From positions 1,228,001-1,292,000 of the forward strand of contig JAYJMM010000090.1 of assembly GCA_037349105.1 (NCBI GenBank): a DNA stretch of 64,000 nt, in the 5' to 3' direction. This document shows, one piece after another, positions 1-13,500 of the stretch; the stretch's first letter is position 1, and each line of letters starts with the position of its first letter. The notes under the pieces are model-generated. The model saw nothing but the letters and a program-made list of their open reading frames with translations, was not told where the DNA came from and did no database searches. Position numbers and translations under genes: made by a program. The stretch comes from Limnomonas spitsbergensis. Lineage: Eukaryota > Chlorophyta > Chlorophyceae > Chlamydomonadales.

Positions 1-110
1 CAACCAACCAACCAACCAATAGCCGTCCGCCAACCATAATTGTTCACCAACTAGCTGAATGGTTGGTTGGTTGTTGGTTGGTTGTCGGTTGGCTGGTGGT
101 TGGTTGGTTT
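1..110. repeat. (CCAA)n / (GGTT)n inverted simple repeat
   Basis: CCAA repeats at 1-20 face GGTT repeats at about 59-108 on the same strand, so the segment could fold back on itself. The next 150 bases, up to the minisatellite at 260, hold nothing I recognise. I looked there for the rest of the Walker A motif expected after exon 31 and did not find it. Confidence 0.8.
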
Positions 111-259
111 TTTGTGGTTGCATCTCAGTGGTGTAAGCTGAAAGTCTCTCTCCTTTAGGGTTAAGGGTTTTAGGGTCAGGCCTGTCCGCAGCTGCCAAAA
201 GCCTAACTGGGGCCAAGCCTTGACCGACCCAGAGATACCTGTGCTGCCTCATACTGCCC

Positions 260-1416
260 TGCCTCCCACCTGTATTGCCTTGTACTGCCCCTCGTATATG
301 TATTGCCTTGTACTGCCCCCTTACATGTATTGCCTACTTATGCCCCCCTTACCTATATTGCCATGTACTGCCCCCCTTGCATGTATTGCCTACTTATGCC
401 CCTCTTACATGTATTGTCTTGTACTGCCCCCCTTACCTGTTTTGCCTAGTTATGCCCCTCTTACCTGTATTGCCTTGTACTGCCCCCCTGACATGTATTG
501 CATATGTATGCCCCCCTTACATGTATTGCCTTGTACTGCCCCCCTTACATGTATTGCCTTGTACTGCCCCCCTTACCTGTATTGCCTAGTTATGCCCCTC
601 TTACCTGTATTGCCATGTACTGCCCCCCTTACATGTATTGCCTAGTTATACCCCCCTTACATGTATTGCCTTGTACTGCCCCCCTTACCTGTATTGCCTA
701 GTTATGTCCCCATTACCTGTATTGCCTTATACTGCCCCCCTTACCAGTATTGCCTTGTACTGCCACCATAACCTGTATTGCCTAGTTATGCCCCCATCAC
801 CTGCATTGCCTTGTACTGCCCCCCTTACCTGTATTGCCTAGTTATGCTCATCTACCCTGTATTGCCTTGTACTGCCCCCCTTACCTGTATTGCCTTGTAC
901 TGCCCCCTTACATGTATTGCCTAGTTATGCCACCATAACCTGTATTGCCTTGTACTGCCCCCTTACATGTATTGCCTTGTACTGCCCCCCTTACCTGTAT
1001 TGCCTAGTTATGTCCTCCTTACCTGTATTGCCTTGTACTGTCCCCCCTTACCTGTATTGCCTAGTCTGCCCCCTGACCTGTATTGCCTAGTTATGCCCCC
1101 TTACATGTATTGTCTTGTACTGCCCCCCTTACCTGTATTGCCTTGTACTGCCCCCCTTACCTGTATTGCCTTGTACTGCCCCCCTTACCTGTATTGCCTT
1201 GTACTGCCCCCCTTACCTGTATTGCCTAGATATGCCCCCCTTACCTGTATTGTCTTATACTGCCCCACCTCCCACCTGTGTTGCATTGTGCTGTCCCACC
1301 CGTGGTGTCTTGAGCTGCCCTGCCCCCCACCTGTATTGCCCTGTTCTGCCATGTCACTCGCATGTATTGCCTTGTACTGCCCCACGTGTGCTGCCATGTA
1401 CTGTCCTACCACCCAC
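260..1416 (-). repeat. 28-bp minisatellite seeded by the exon 31 splice donor
   Basis: About 40 copies of a 28-bp unit. Read on the minus strand each unit contains CAATACAG followed by GTAAG. Exon 31 ends in the same CAATACAG and is followed by GTGGGT, so the array looks like an amplified exon-intron junction. Because 28 is not a multiple of 3, frames rotate through the array and give long Cys/Leu/Pro-rich translations that I do not regard as proteins. Confidence 0.85.
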
Positions 1417-1544
1417 CTGTATTGCCCTCGAGGATAACAGCGCCGGGCATGCCGTCATCGCCACCAGTCACCAGCCCCGCTGCACGGCCCAATATAAGCT
1501 GCATCTCCATATGCCGGCCCACCAGCTGCCTCTCTGGTCCGAGG
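1417..1544 (-). CDS. Cyclase exon 31: start of the P-loop ATPase domain
   Basis: 128 bp, acceptor GCCACAG, donor GTGGGT, entry completing an AGC codon from exon 30 and exit after one base. It encodes LGPERQLVGRHMEMQLIL followed by PGAVILEGNTG. In sAC proteins the cyclase domains are followed by an AAA/NB-ARC-like ATPase that opens with a GR-E-motif and a Walker A loop. The donor falls after GNTG, so the GK[ST] half of Walker A must lie in the next exon, outside the window. Confidence 0.8.
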
Positions 1545-4500
1545 CTGTGGCAGTACAAACAGTAAAAATCCAAGTCAGGCAGTACAGGAGCCAAGCTATG
1601 AAGTACAAGAAACACATGGCATGCATCTCAGTATGCCTGTCCACCAGCTGCCTCACCAGACCGAGACTGCGACAGTACATGCAGTACACGCAGAACACAT
1701 CCAAGTCAGGCAGTACATGAGCCAAGCTATGAAGTACAACAAACACATGGCATGCATCTCAGTATGCCTGTCCACCAGCTGCCTCATCAGACCGAGACTG
1801 CGACAGTACATGCAGTACACGCAGAACACATCCAAGTCAAGCAGTACATGAGCCAAGCTATGAAGTACAACAAATACATGGCATGCATCTCATTATACCT
1901 GCCCATCAGCTGCCTCTCCAGCCCCAGACCCACGCAGACAAAATATAGGCAGTACAACACACACACACACATGGCAGTACAACACACACACACACATGGC
2001 AGTACAAAAACGCAGCTGTGAGCCCCTGACAGACACTCTTTTCCAACAGCCACACAAGCCTGGGGCGTTCAGCAGCAGGCAGTCACCACAGGCAGTACAG
2101 TACCCTTACCACGGCACCGACTCCCACATGCAGAACGGTGCCCGTACATCAACACGCAGTCAACCTGACAGTACAACAGTGCACATCATGCACCCCTGGC
2201 AGTACAGCACCTGCGCTGCTTGGAGACATGTGCTGGATCTAGGCTGAAAGTGACCCGGAGCACCACAGTACCTTTAATGCGGCAACGACTCCCTATGATA
2301 GATCAGTGCCCGTACATCAACAAGCAGTCACACTGGCAGTACAACAGTACACATGCACCACCTGGCAGTACATTACCTGCGCTGCTTGGTGACAGGTGCT
2401 GGCTCAGTGCTGTAAGTGACCCGGTGCACCACCAGAGGATGCTCCTTTCCCTTCACCATAATAGGGGGCAGCTGTTCATACTTGACTTGGCTCCGGACCT
2501 GCGGTCGAGACCAGGGTGTGACCATGAGGTGTGAGTGTGGGGCACAGCTGTTCATACTTGGCTGGGGACAGGGTGCTACATTTGTTCGCTTGGACTTAAC
2601 AAAGTATGAGGCTGGCCACCCAACCCTAGAAACCTGAGACGCGGACACAGAAAAACAGCCCGGGTGTACATGTGGCCCTGGTCGACAGCCTAGAAAGGCG
2701 AGCAGGAACAGGAAAGGCACACGACCAAGAAGCACTCACACGGCTGCAATAACTCATGCGCAGAAAGTTTGATCAAGGGCTAAAAATATAACTGGTACCC
2801 ATCTAGGCACCTAGCTTGGGCTCACTATCATCAGCTTCATCACTCCTTCCGGTGTGTGATATCCCACTTCCACAATTTCACACTTTCCTGTATGTCCTAC
2901 CTTACACCGCATGTACATTGCATCATCACAGCGATACAAGTGTGAACACATCACTGGCTGTAATGTAACTCATCCAAATATGTAACACCCGACTTCCACA
3001 CTTCCACGATTTTCACACGACCAGTATTGTTATTCACACTATCTTTCTGACACCGCGTGTGCGTCGCGTCATCGCAAAGCAAATCGTCGGCAATGATGCC
3101 GTCCCAGACCTTCATCATCAACAGGCGCACAAGGCGTGCAATGCTTCTCCGCCTCCATACTACTTGAATCCCCATTGCCACCACCACGTTCATATTTTTC
3201 CATACCTGACACCGCATGAACGTCGCGTCGTCGCAAAGCACGTCGCCGGAAATGATGCCGTCCTTGAGTTTCATCATCAGGCGCGCCGACATGTTGATTC
3301 CGTCCCCGAACACCTTCAGGGCAAAAGGGTGCAGGGTTGAGGGTTTAAGGCCCATGAGGGGGGGGGTCGGGTTTTAGGATTTAGGCACATGAGGGGGGTA
3401 AGAGTTCGGGTTTTAGGCAATGAGTGGGAGAGTCTAGGGTTTTAGACACATGAGGGGGAGGGTTCAGGGTTCAGGGTCTTAGGCACATCAGGGGGGGTCA
3501 GAGTTTGGGGTTCAAGCAACACAGACACAGGCTCACTGGAGCACCGTATTCGATATTTTGTACGCCCCTCATGCGCATCACTCACTGTGTACTCCAGCCT
3601 GGCTTTCCGCGCCCCCACGCAGGTGCACAAAAGATTGTCGGTGGTGACCCCAATGCAGACACGCTGCCCGCCCGCCGTGAATCGCGTCTGCAGCTCCAGA
3701 GCAGACTGCGCATTGGGCGGCAAGGTAGGCAAGGCAGGATAAGGCAGGGCAAACCGTTACGGTCAAATGGTACGGGACACATACCGGTACGGTACGGACA
3801 ATTTGTCGGACTGGTGAGAACATGGCCGATACGATGTTTTACACGATATAGTATTGTTAAATGGTGCGGTACTGACCTGCATGCCCCTCCCTTGAACTAT
3901 AAGCCCCAAACCCTAAACTGACCTGCATGCCCCTCCTTTGAACTATAAACCCCAAACCCTAAACTGAACTGCTTGCCCCTCTCTTGAACTATAACCCTTT
4001 AACCCTAAGCTGGCCTGCACACCCCTCCCCTAACCTCTTAACCCCAACCACCTAGCCATAAACCTCAAGCTGACCTGCTCGCCCCTCCCCTGAAATATAA
4101 GTCATAAAACCTGAAACCTTCACCCTTAACAGACCTGCCGGCCCATCCACTTCAGCCCTAAACCCTGAACAGACCTGCACACCCCTCCCCTAAACCTCAA
4201 ATTGACCTGCACGCCTCGTCCGGGGTTGTCCTCATATGAGTGACCCGGCAGACCAAGCCCTCAACCCTCAACCCTCCACTGACATGCACGCCCCGTTTGA
4301 GGTTGTCCTTATGTGTGTGATCTGGGAGACCAAACCCTAAACCCTCTACCCTCCACTGACATGCACGCCCCGTTCGGGGTGGTCCTTATGTGTGTGATCT
4401 GGGAGACCAAACCCTAAACCCTCTACCCTCCACTGACCTGCACGCCCCGTTCGGGGTTGTCCTCATGTGTGACCCGGCAGACCAAGCCCTGAACCCTGTA

Positions 4501-7500
4501 CCCCCCACTGAACTGCACGCGTCATTCAAGGTTGTCCTCATGTGTGTCACCCGGCAGACCAAGCCCTCAGCCCTCAACCCTCTACCCTCCACTGACCTGC
4601 ACGCCTCGTTCGGGGTTGTCCTCATGTGTGTGACCCGGCAGACCAAACACACACACGCCGACAAAGCCCTTCTCGTCACACCGGAACTGCGAGAGGAATG
4701 GATGGGAGGTGGGCTAACATACATGATTGAAGGAGGGAGGAGGGACTGTGAAGGTGGGCCAACAGGGGCAGGCCTTGTAAGAGGTGGGCCAACAGAGGCA
4801 GGCCTTTTAAGAGGCTTAAAATCTTAGACTGCAAGAAGCTTAAATCAGGCTTAGATCTCACTTGAATCAGGCTTAGATCTCACTTGAACCAGGCTTAGAT
4901 CTCACTTGAATCAGGCTTAGATCTCAATTGAACCAGACTTAGATCGCACTTGAACCAGACTTAGATCGCACTTGAACCAGGCTTCGATCTCAATTGAATC
5001 AGGCTTTGATCTCAATTGAATCAGGCTTCGATCTCAACTGAATCAGGCTTCGATCTCAATTGAATCAGGCTTCGATCTCAACTGAATCAGGCTTCGATCT
5101 CAATTGAATCAGGCTGCGATCTCAACTGAATCAGGCTTAGATCTCAACTGAATCAGGCTTCGATCTCAATTGAATCAGGCTTAGATCTCAATTGAATCAG
5201 GCTTTGATCTCAATTGAATCAGGCTTTGATCTCAATTGATCAGGCTTTGATCACAATTAAATCAGGCTTAGATCTCAATTGAATCAGGCTTTGATCTCAA
5301 TTGAATCAGGCTTCAATCTCAATTGAATCAGGCTTAGATCTCAATTGAATCAGGCTTTGATCTCAATTGAATCAGGCTTCGATCTCAATTGAATCAGGCT
5401 TCGAGGCATTCCACACAAAATGAAACCACTGCCTCATCAACCTCTGACGGCACGAGCCGCAGCCATTCGCGCATGACCTCCTCCGCCTGCTGCACCACAA
5501 ACTTATATCTACCTTAGATCTCACTTAGATCTGGCTCCGTGGCCTCCCCCACCAAAGATGACAGCATCGCATCACCCACCTGCAGACACGAGCCGCCCCA
5601 CTTGCGCATGACCTCTTCCGCCTGCTGTACCACGAACTGAACCGCATCCAACTGCCGCTGGTGCAGCACCCCCGTGCCTGCGCTCGCCTCGCCGCACGGC
5701 GTGCCCCCCTCAGCAGCAGCAGCTGCTGGGCCACAGCCCGGCAGGCTGTCGCCTGCTCCCCCCGCCGTCCTGCCGGCCCCTGCTGCTGTTCCTGTGGTGG
5801 TATGTCCTACGACAGGTGCCACGGGCGACGAACCGAACGACGATGACAGCGAAGAGGCTGATGGTGACAGAGCAGCAGCATCTCCAGCAACGGTTGCGGA
5901 GCCGGCCGGCGCTTCCTCTGCTGCTTCTGATTCTGCAAGTCCTGCAGTTGCCGCTACGGCGGCGGCTGCGGCGGCTGGATCCTCTGAGGCGGGCCTGGAC
6001 GTCTCTGCAGCCGTCGACTGCTCCGTCGCCGCGGTCGCTGGCGACGCCGCCTGCGACCGGGGTCTCGAATCCGGATGCTCCTCCAGCAGCGGGGGCGCGC
6101 TGGAGGACAGGTGGCGGTCGCCCGTCTCATGACCGGACCCGGTGCGCGTGGTTGGCAGAGGCTCGGACGCGGACACGGCGGCGGCGCCGGCTGCCGCCGC
6201 GGCAGCAACCGAGGCGTAGGTCTTTCTGGACGGCGCGTCGCCGGGCATCGGGCGCTCCTCCAATAAGGAAGGGAAGCCCAGGTACAAGACAGTCAACGGG
6301 CGGATCTCGTTTATAAAGTCGAGGTTTCCCTCCTCGATTAACCCCCGGACTGAGCTCGGGACGAGCATGCGGAGCACCGCGGCCAACCGCCGCATCGTCC
6401 GCTCGTCCACTGTAAGGGGAAGGGCACGCAGGCGTGTGGTGTGCAAAGGTGTGAGCAGGTATGGACATGGATGTGTGAAATGTCGAAAACATAGGGGTGG
6501 TCATCAATGTGTGGAATGTCGAAATACTTAGCGACACCCAGTATCAGCAGCTCCATGCAAAATTGCCTCAGACCTAACAAACCAGCCCTACACTAGATCT
6601 GTTCCCCGGATCTAACTCTAGATCCATGGCCTAGATTTATACATCGATCTATACACGCACACCTTCGCCCAGGTTCAGCGCCACTGTGGATGCATTGGAT
6701 TGTTGGCCATCTGTTGACGGTGCCCAGATGAAGATCTAGATCCATACACAAACCTTCACCCAGGTTCAGCGCAACTATGCATCGAATGGATTTCCAGCCG
6801 TCCGTTGACGGTGCCCAGATCTATATCTAGATCCATACACACAGCTTCACCCAGGGTCAGTGCCACTATGGCTCCAATTGTATTACCGGTCGTCCGTTGA
6901 CGGTGCCCAGAGCTAGATCTAGAGCCATAAAAACAACTTCGTAAGATCAGGGCCACTATGGACCCAATAGATTGCTGGCCGTTCGTTGAGGGCGTGTCTC
7001 CACCAGCCCTAGCCTAAATCCATTGCTCAGATCTATATCTAGATACAAACATCCAAACACACACCTTCACCCAGGTTCAGCGCCGCTATGGACCCAATGG
7101 ATTGCCGTCCTTCCGTTGACGGCGTGTCTCCGCCTGCGACCCCAATGCTGTCGTGATGCCGCATTCCTTTGAACGAGTCGTTCTGACAGATGGAAAGGGC
7201 AAGGGAGGCAGTGATAAGAGTTAAGGTTTAAGGGTAAATGGCTTAGGGGCAGATGAGGTGTGGCCCCAGCGGGCCCTGATGCTGTCATGATGCCACAGTC
7301 CCTTGAACGATTCATTATGACACATGGAAAGGGCAGGGGGGGGGGGGGGCAGTGATAACGGTTCAGGGCTTGGGGGCTTTGAGGCAGACGAGGTGTAACC
7401 GCGTGTTGCCTCAACTCCATCGGGGTGCTTGAGTCCTTTGACCGACTGGACCACTCTGGCATTGGCGCCTGTTCGGTCATTCATCAATCCTCACAGCATC

Positions 7501-10500
7501 CCCGGGGAAATGCACCTGGGCACTCAAAAAAACCACCTGGACACCCGGAAAGAACCCACTTGGATTCCCCCCCCAAAATCACCTGGACGAACTTAAAAAA
7601 GACCGACCTGGACACCCGGAAAGAACCCACTTGGATTCCCCCCCCAAAATCACCTGGACGAACTTAAAAAAGACCGACCTGGACACCCGGAAAGAACCCA
7701 CTTGGATTCCCCCCCAAAATCACCTGGACGAACTTAAAAAAGACCGACCTGGACACCCGGAAAGAACCCACTTGGATTCCCCCCCCAAAATCACCTGGAC
7801 GAACTTAAAAAAGACCGACCTGGACACCCGGAAAGAACCCACTTGGATCCCCCCCCAAAACCACCTGGACGAACTTAAAAAAGACCGACCTGGACACCCG
7901 GAAAGAACCCACTTGGATTCCCCCCCCAAAATCACCTGGACGAACTTAAAAAAGACCGACCTGGACACCCGGAAAGAACCCACTTGGATTCCCCCCCAAA
8001 ATCACCTGGACGAACTTAAAAAAGACCGACCTGGACACCCGGAAAGAACCCACTTGGATTCCCCCCCCAAAATCACCTGGACGAACTTAAAAAAGACCGA
8101 CCTGGACACCCGGAAAGAACCCACTTGGATTCCCCCCCAAAATCACCTGGACGAACTTAAAAAAGACCGACCTGGACACCCGGAAAGAACCCACTTGGAT
8201 TCCCCCCCAAAATCACCTGGACGAACTTAAAAAAGACCGACCTGGACACCCGGAAAGAACCCACTTGGATTCCCCCCCAAAACCACCTGGACGAACTTAA
8301 AAAAGACCGACCTGGACACCCGGAAAGAACCCACTTGGATTCCCCCCCCAAAATCACCTGGACGAACTTAAAAAAGACCGACCTGGACACCCGGAAAATA
8401 AACCCACCTGGGCATTCAAAACACACACACACTTGGATATCCCAGGAAAAAACCAGCCTGGACAAAGGCCTCCCTGTAGGCACCACTCAGTGGCAAACCC
8501 TTCACCCAAAGCCCACCTGGACAACCCGGAAAAAAGCCCACCTCGGAAGCAAGCCTTAAACCTTGAACCCTAAACTCTTAACCCACCTGGACATCCCGGA
8601 CAACATCCCACCTGGACAAAGGCCTCGCTGTAAGCCCGGCTCGGCGGCAAGCCTTAAACCTTGAACCCTAAACTCTTAACCCACCTGGACACCCCGGACA
8701 ACATCCCACCTGGACAAGAGCCTCGCTGTAAGCCCCGCTCGGCGGCGAGGAGGCCAGCTCGGCATCGGCTGCGAGGAAAAGGCAGAGCAGGGCCATGTCG
8801 GCACGCACCGCTTCAGGACAAATGGAAAGGGCGAGAGAGGCGCGTGGAGGGTGGAGGGGCAGCGGAAAAGGCAAAAGGGCCATGCCGGCATGCACTGCTT
8901 CAGGACAAGAGGAGGGAGGTGCCACGTAACGCACCGAACCACCACGTAACCCACCTAACCGGCACTTAACCCACCTAACCAGTAACCACTACGTAACCCA
9001 CCTAACCACCATGAAACACACATGACCATCACGTAACGCACCTAACCACACTCGTCAAGCACTCTGCCTGCCCTGAATGACTCCTGACTATGTTGCAAGC
9101 CTTGACTGATTGCCACATACCTGCCCCCAACTGCCATATAGCTGCCACCAACTGCCATATCAATGTTGCAAGCCTTTACTGATTGCCACATACCTGCCCC
9201 CAACTGCCATATCTATGTTCAAAGCCTTCACCAGCTGCCATATACCTGCCACCCACGTCTCCACTGATGACAAAAACATGTCCGACCGATAATATACTTA
9301 CAATTGATTATATTTCCCACACCCCTCTGGCCACTCACATGCAGCGTCACGAATGCAGTTGCTGTTGTGGCTCAGCATGTAGAAGGGCGTGCGTCGAATG
9401 CCTACATGGGGCTCATGCCTGCTAGTGCCAGAGGGTCCGTCCTCTTCCTCCACAGTGGGAGTAGCGGAAGCTGCAGCAGTCAGTCAGCCAGCCAGTCAGT
9501 CAGTCAGTCAGTAAGTCAGTTAGTCAGTCAGTTAGTTAGTCAGCAGAAAGACCGTTCTCCTCCTCCACCACAGGGGTAAATATAGCTGCAGCACCCAGCC
9601 AGCTGGACAACAACAAGGTCCCAAGGCCCCACCTGCTAACCCCAATCCCTAAACTCTAACCATCTGGCCATCATCCCCAAACCCTCAACTGCTGGCCCAA
9701 TCCCCAAACCCTCACCAGCTGGCCCCAATCCCTAAACCCTTACCAGCTGGCCCCAATCCCAAACCCTCACTGCTGGCCCCAATCCCTAAACCCTCACCTG
9801 CTGGCCCCAATCCATAAACCCTCACCAGCTGGCCCCCATACCCAAACCCTCACCAGCTGGCCCCAATCCCTAAACCCTCACCTGCTGGCCCCAATCCATA
9901 AACCCTCACCAGCTGGCCCCCATACCCAAACCCTCACCAGCTGGCCCCAATCCCTAAACCCTCACCTGCTGGCCCTAATCCCCAAACCCTCGCCAGCAGG
10001 CCCCCATACCCAAACCCTCACCAGCTGGCCCCAATCCCTAAACCCTCACCTGCTAGCCCTAATCCCTAAACCATCGCCTGCTGGCCCCAATCCCTAAACC
10101 CTCACCTGCTGGCCCCAATCCCTAAACCCTCACCTGCTGACCCCAATCCCAAAACCCTCACCTGCTAGCCCCAATCCCAAAACCCCCACCAGGTGGCCTC
10201 ATTCCCTAAACTCTTACCTGCTGGCCCCAAACCCTAAAACCTCACCAGCTGGCCCCAATCCCCAAACCCTCAACTGCTGGCCCCAATCCCTAAACCCTCA
10301 CCATGTGGCCTCATTCCCTAAACCCTCACCTGCTGGCCCCAAACCCTAAACCCTCACAAGGTGGCCTCATTCCCTAAACCCTCACCTGCTGGCCCCAATC
10401 CCTAAACCCTCACCTGCTGGCCCTAATCCCTTAACCCTCGCCTGCTGGCCCCAATCCCTAGACCCTCACCTGCTGGCCCCAATCCCTAAACCCTCACCTG

Positions 10501-13500
10501 CTGGCCCCAATCCCAAAACCCTCACCTGCTAGCCCCAATCCCAAAACCCCCACCAGGTGGCCTCATTCCCTAAACTCTTACCTGCTGGCCCCAAACCCTA
10601 AAATCTCACCAGCTGGCCCCAATCCCCAAACCCTCAACTGCTGGCCCCAATCCCTAAACCCTCACCATGTGGCCTCATTCCCTAAACCCTCACCTGCTAG
10701 CCCCAAACCCTAAACCCTCACAAGGTGGCCTCATTCCCTAAACCCTCACCTGCTGGCCCCAATCCCTAAACCCTCACCAGCTGTAGAGATATCCCCAAAG
10801 TTGAGGGTGTGGCTGGCCCGGCGGGAGGAGACTATGGAGTGCGACGCCGTGCCAGTGCCGCCCGATCTCCGTCGGAAGGCCAGGTAAGCCGGGAACGGAA
10901 TTGGCAGGACAATGCGCGGACCCACCACCACAGACGCACCCTAAGGGTGGGGGGGGTGATGCAAACACAATTAATGCATATCAAAGGCCAGGTAGGCCAG
11001 GAACGGAATTGGCAGGACCATGCACAGACCCACCACCAGAAATGCACCATGTCCGTGTGTCAATTGGGGTCCCAGGACGGTAGTGTGGCCCACAAATAGC
11101 ACCCTCCCTGTGTGTGTGTGGGGGGGGGGTGATGTTATACACTTAATTAATATCTGAGGGAAGACAATTTAAATATGAACCCTCCCCTCCTCCTCATCTC
11201 CCCTCACTTGCCCCTCCCTAGCACGCCCCCCCTTTCTCATCTTGGCTCTCCCAAAGCCAGCTCCCACACCTCAACCCCCTAGCACCTCCCTAATACATCC
11301 TCAGCACAACACCTTAACTCCACTCACCTGGCCATTCTCAGCGACCACCAGCTCCCAGACTTCCCAGCTCACCTCCCCTCCCTTGCAATTCCCCACCACA
11401 CTTCCCCCCTCCCCCCTTTTCCATCTCGGTAAGCTCTCCATCCACTCACCTGGCCATTCTCAACCGCTGCCAGATCCCACACCTCCCTGCTCCCCTCCCC
11501 TCCGTACCTCCCTACAACTCATCCTCCCTCCCCCCTTTTTCATCTCGGTAAGCTCTCCATCCACTCACCTGGCCTTTCTCAACAGCTGCCAGATCCCACA
11601 CCTCCCCCTCCTTGCACCTGCCCCCCCCCCTCACTTCATCTCGCTCTCCTTTCACCCCTTAATCTCGGTAAGCTCTCCATCCACTCACCTGGCCTTTCTC
11701 AACAGCTGCCAGCTCCCACACCTCCCCCTCCTTGCACCTGCCCCTCCCCCCCCCACTTCATCTCACTCTCCTCTCACCCCTTTTTCATCTCGGTAAACTC
11801 TCCATCCACTCACCTGGCCTTTCTCAACAGCTGCCAGATCCCACACCTCCCCCTCCTTGCACCTGCCCCCCCCCCTCACTTCATCTCGCTCTCCTTTCAC
11901 CCCTTAATCTCGGTAAGCTCTCCATCCACTCACCTGGCCTTTCTCAACAGCTGCCAGATCCCACACCTCCCCCTCCTTGCACCTGCCCCTCCCCCCCCAC
12001 TTCATCTCGCTCTCCTCTCACCCCTTAATCTCGGTAAGCTCTCCATCCACTCACCTGGCCTTTCTCAACAGCTGCCAGCTCCCACACCTCCCCATGCTGC
12101 CCAAGAAGGTAGGCAACCTCAGAGCTGATCACCACCTCTGAGGGTTGGCTGAACTCCTCGATGGCAGTCAGCTGGGCAAAGCAGCCGCGGCGGTCATCGT
12201 TGTCAATTGACGGCGCAAAGGGCCTGAGGAGGAGCGGGTCAGGGGTGCGGGTCAGGGGGGGCGGGTCAGGGGAGGCGGGTTGGGGAGGCAGTGGTAGAGT
12301 GCGAGTCAGTGAGTCAGTGAATCAGTGAATTAGTGATTGATTGAGCGAGCGAGCGAGCGAGCGAGCGAGTGAGTGAGTGAGTTAGAGTGAGTTTGAGTGA
12401 GTGAGTTAGAGTGAGTGAGTTAGAGTGAGTGAGTGAGCGAGCGAGTTTGAGTGAGTGAGTGAGCGAGTGAGCGAGTGAGTGAGTGAGTGAGTGAGCGAGT
12501 GAGCGAGTGAGTGAGTGAGTGAGCGAGCGTGTGAGTGAGTGAGCGAGCGAGGGAGTTAGAGTGAGTTAGAGTGAGTGAGTGAGCGAGTGAGCGAGTTAGA
12601 GTGAGTGAGCGAGCGAGTTAGAGTGAGTGAGAGTGAGTGAGCGAGCGAGTGAGTGAGTGAGTGAGTGAGCAAGCGAGTCAGTCAGTCAGTGTGAGGGTGA
12701 GTCAGTCAAAAACACATTACGACCTTACCTTAAGCTCGATCCTGTGGTACCCACCTATTGCCCAGAAAAAACTCCAGCATGATAGTTCAAACCCACAAAA
12801 CCCCCCACACAACCCCCCCAACCCCACAAAACCCACCCCACAGAACCTCACAAAATCCCCACTCAACTCCCCACACGAAAATCTTAACTTGCGGTGACTT
12901 AAGCATCAGACTTCGAGCACGACCCAGAAGTACCCACCTCTCCATTGCCCACCCCTCCATTGCCCACCTCTCCAGTGCTCACCTCTCCAGTGCCCACCTC
13001 TCCGGTGCCCACCTCTCCATTGCCCACCCCTCCATTGCCCACCTCTCCAGTGCCCACCTCTCCAGTGCCCACCTCTCCAGAGCCCACCTCTCCAGTGCCC
13101 ACCTCTCAAGTGCCCACCTCTCCGGCGCCCACCTCTCAAGTGCCCACCTCTCCGGTGCCCACCTCTCCAGTGCCCACCTCTCCAGTGCCCACCTCTGCAG
13201 TTCCCACCTCTCCGGTGCCCACCTCTCCAGTGCCCACCTCTCCAGTGCCCAGCTGCCCACCTCTCCAGGACCCTACCCAGTGCCCACCTCTCCGGTGCCC
13301 ACCTCTCCAGTGCCCACCTCTCCGGTGCCCACCTCTCCAGTGCCCACCTCTCCAGTGCCCACCTCTCCAGTGCCCACCTCTCCAGTGCCCAGCTGCCCAC
13401 CTCTCCAGGACCCTACCCAGTACCCACATATCCCCCAGGAAGAAGCTCCAGCTGAGTATCTCCCCACACAACTCCCACACTACTCCCACACCACTTCTAC

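Noticed and set aside
220..1440. Several overlapping Cys/Leu/Pro-rich frames
   Set aside because: They are the 28-bp array read in rotating frames; no unique sequence, and the seed is a splice junction on the other strand.
2373..2735. 120-codon minus-strand frame as one gene
   Set aside because: It fuses cyclase exon 30, intron and an unrelated dispersed repeat.
3059..3340. 93-codon plus-strand frame
   Set aside because: Antisense of exon 29 and its copy.
7631..8486. Lys/Asp/Pro-rich and Phe/Val-rich repeat proteins
   Set aside because: Frames across a 70-bp minisatellite; frame persistence depends on C-run length.
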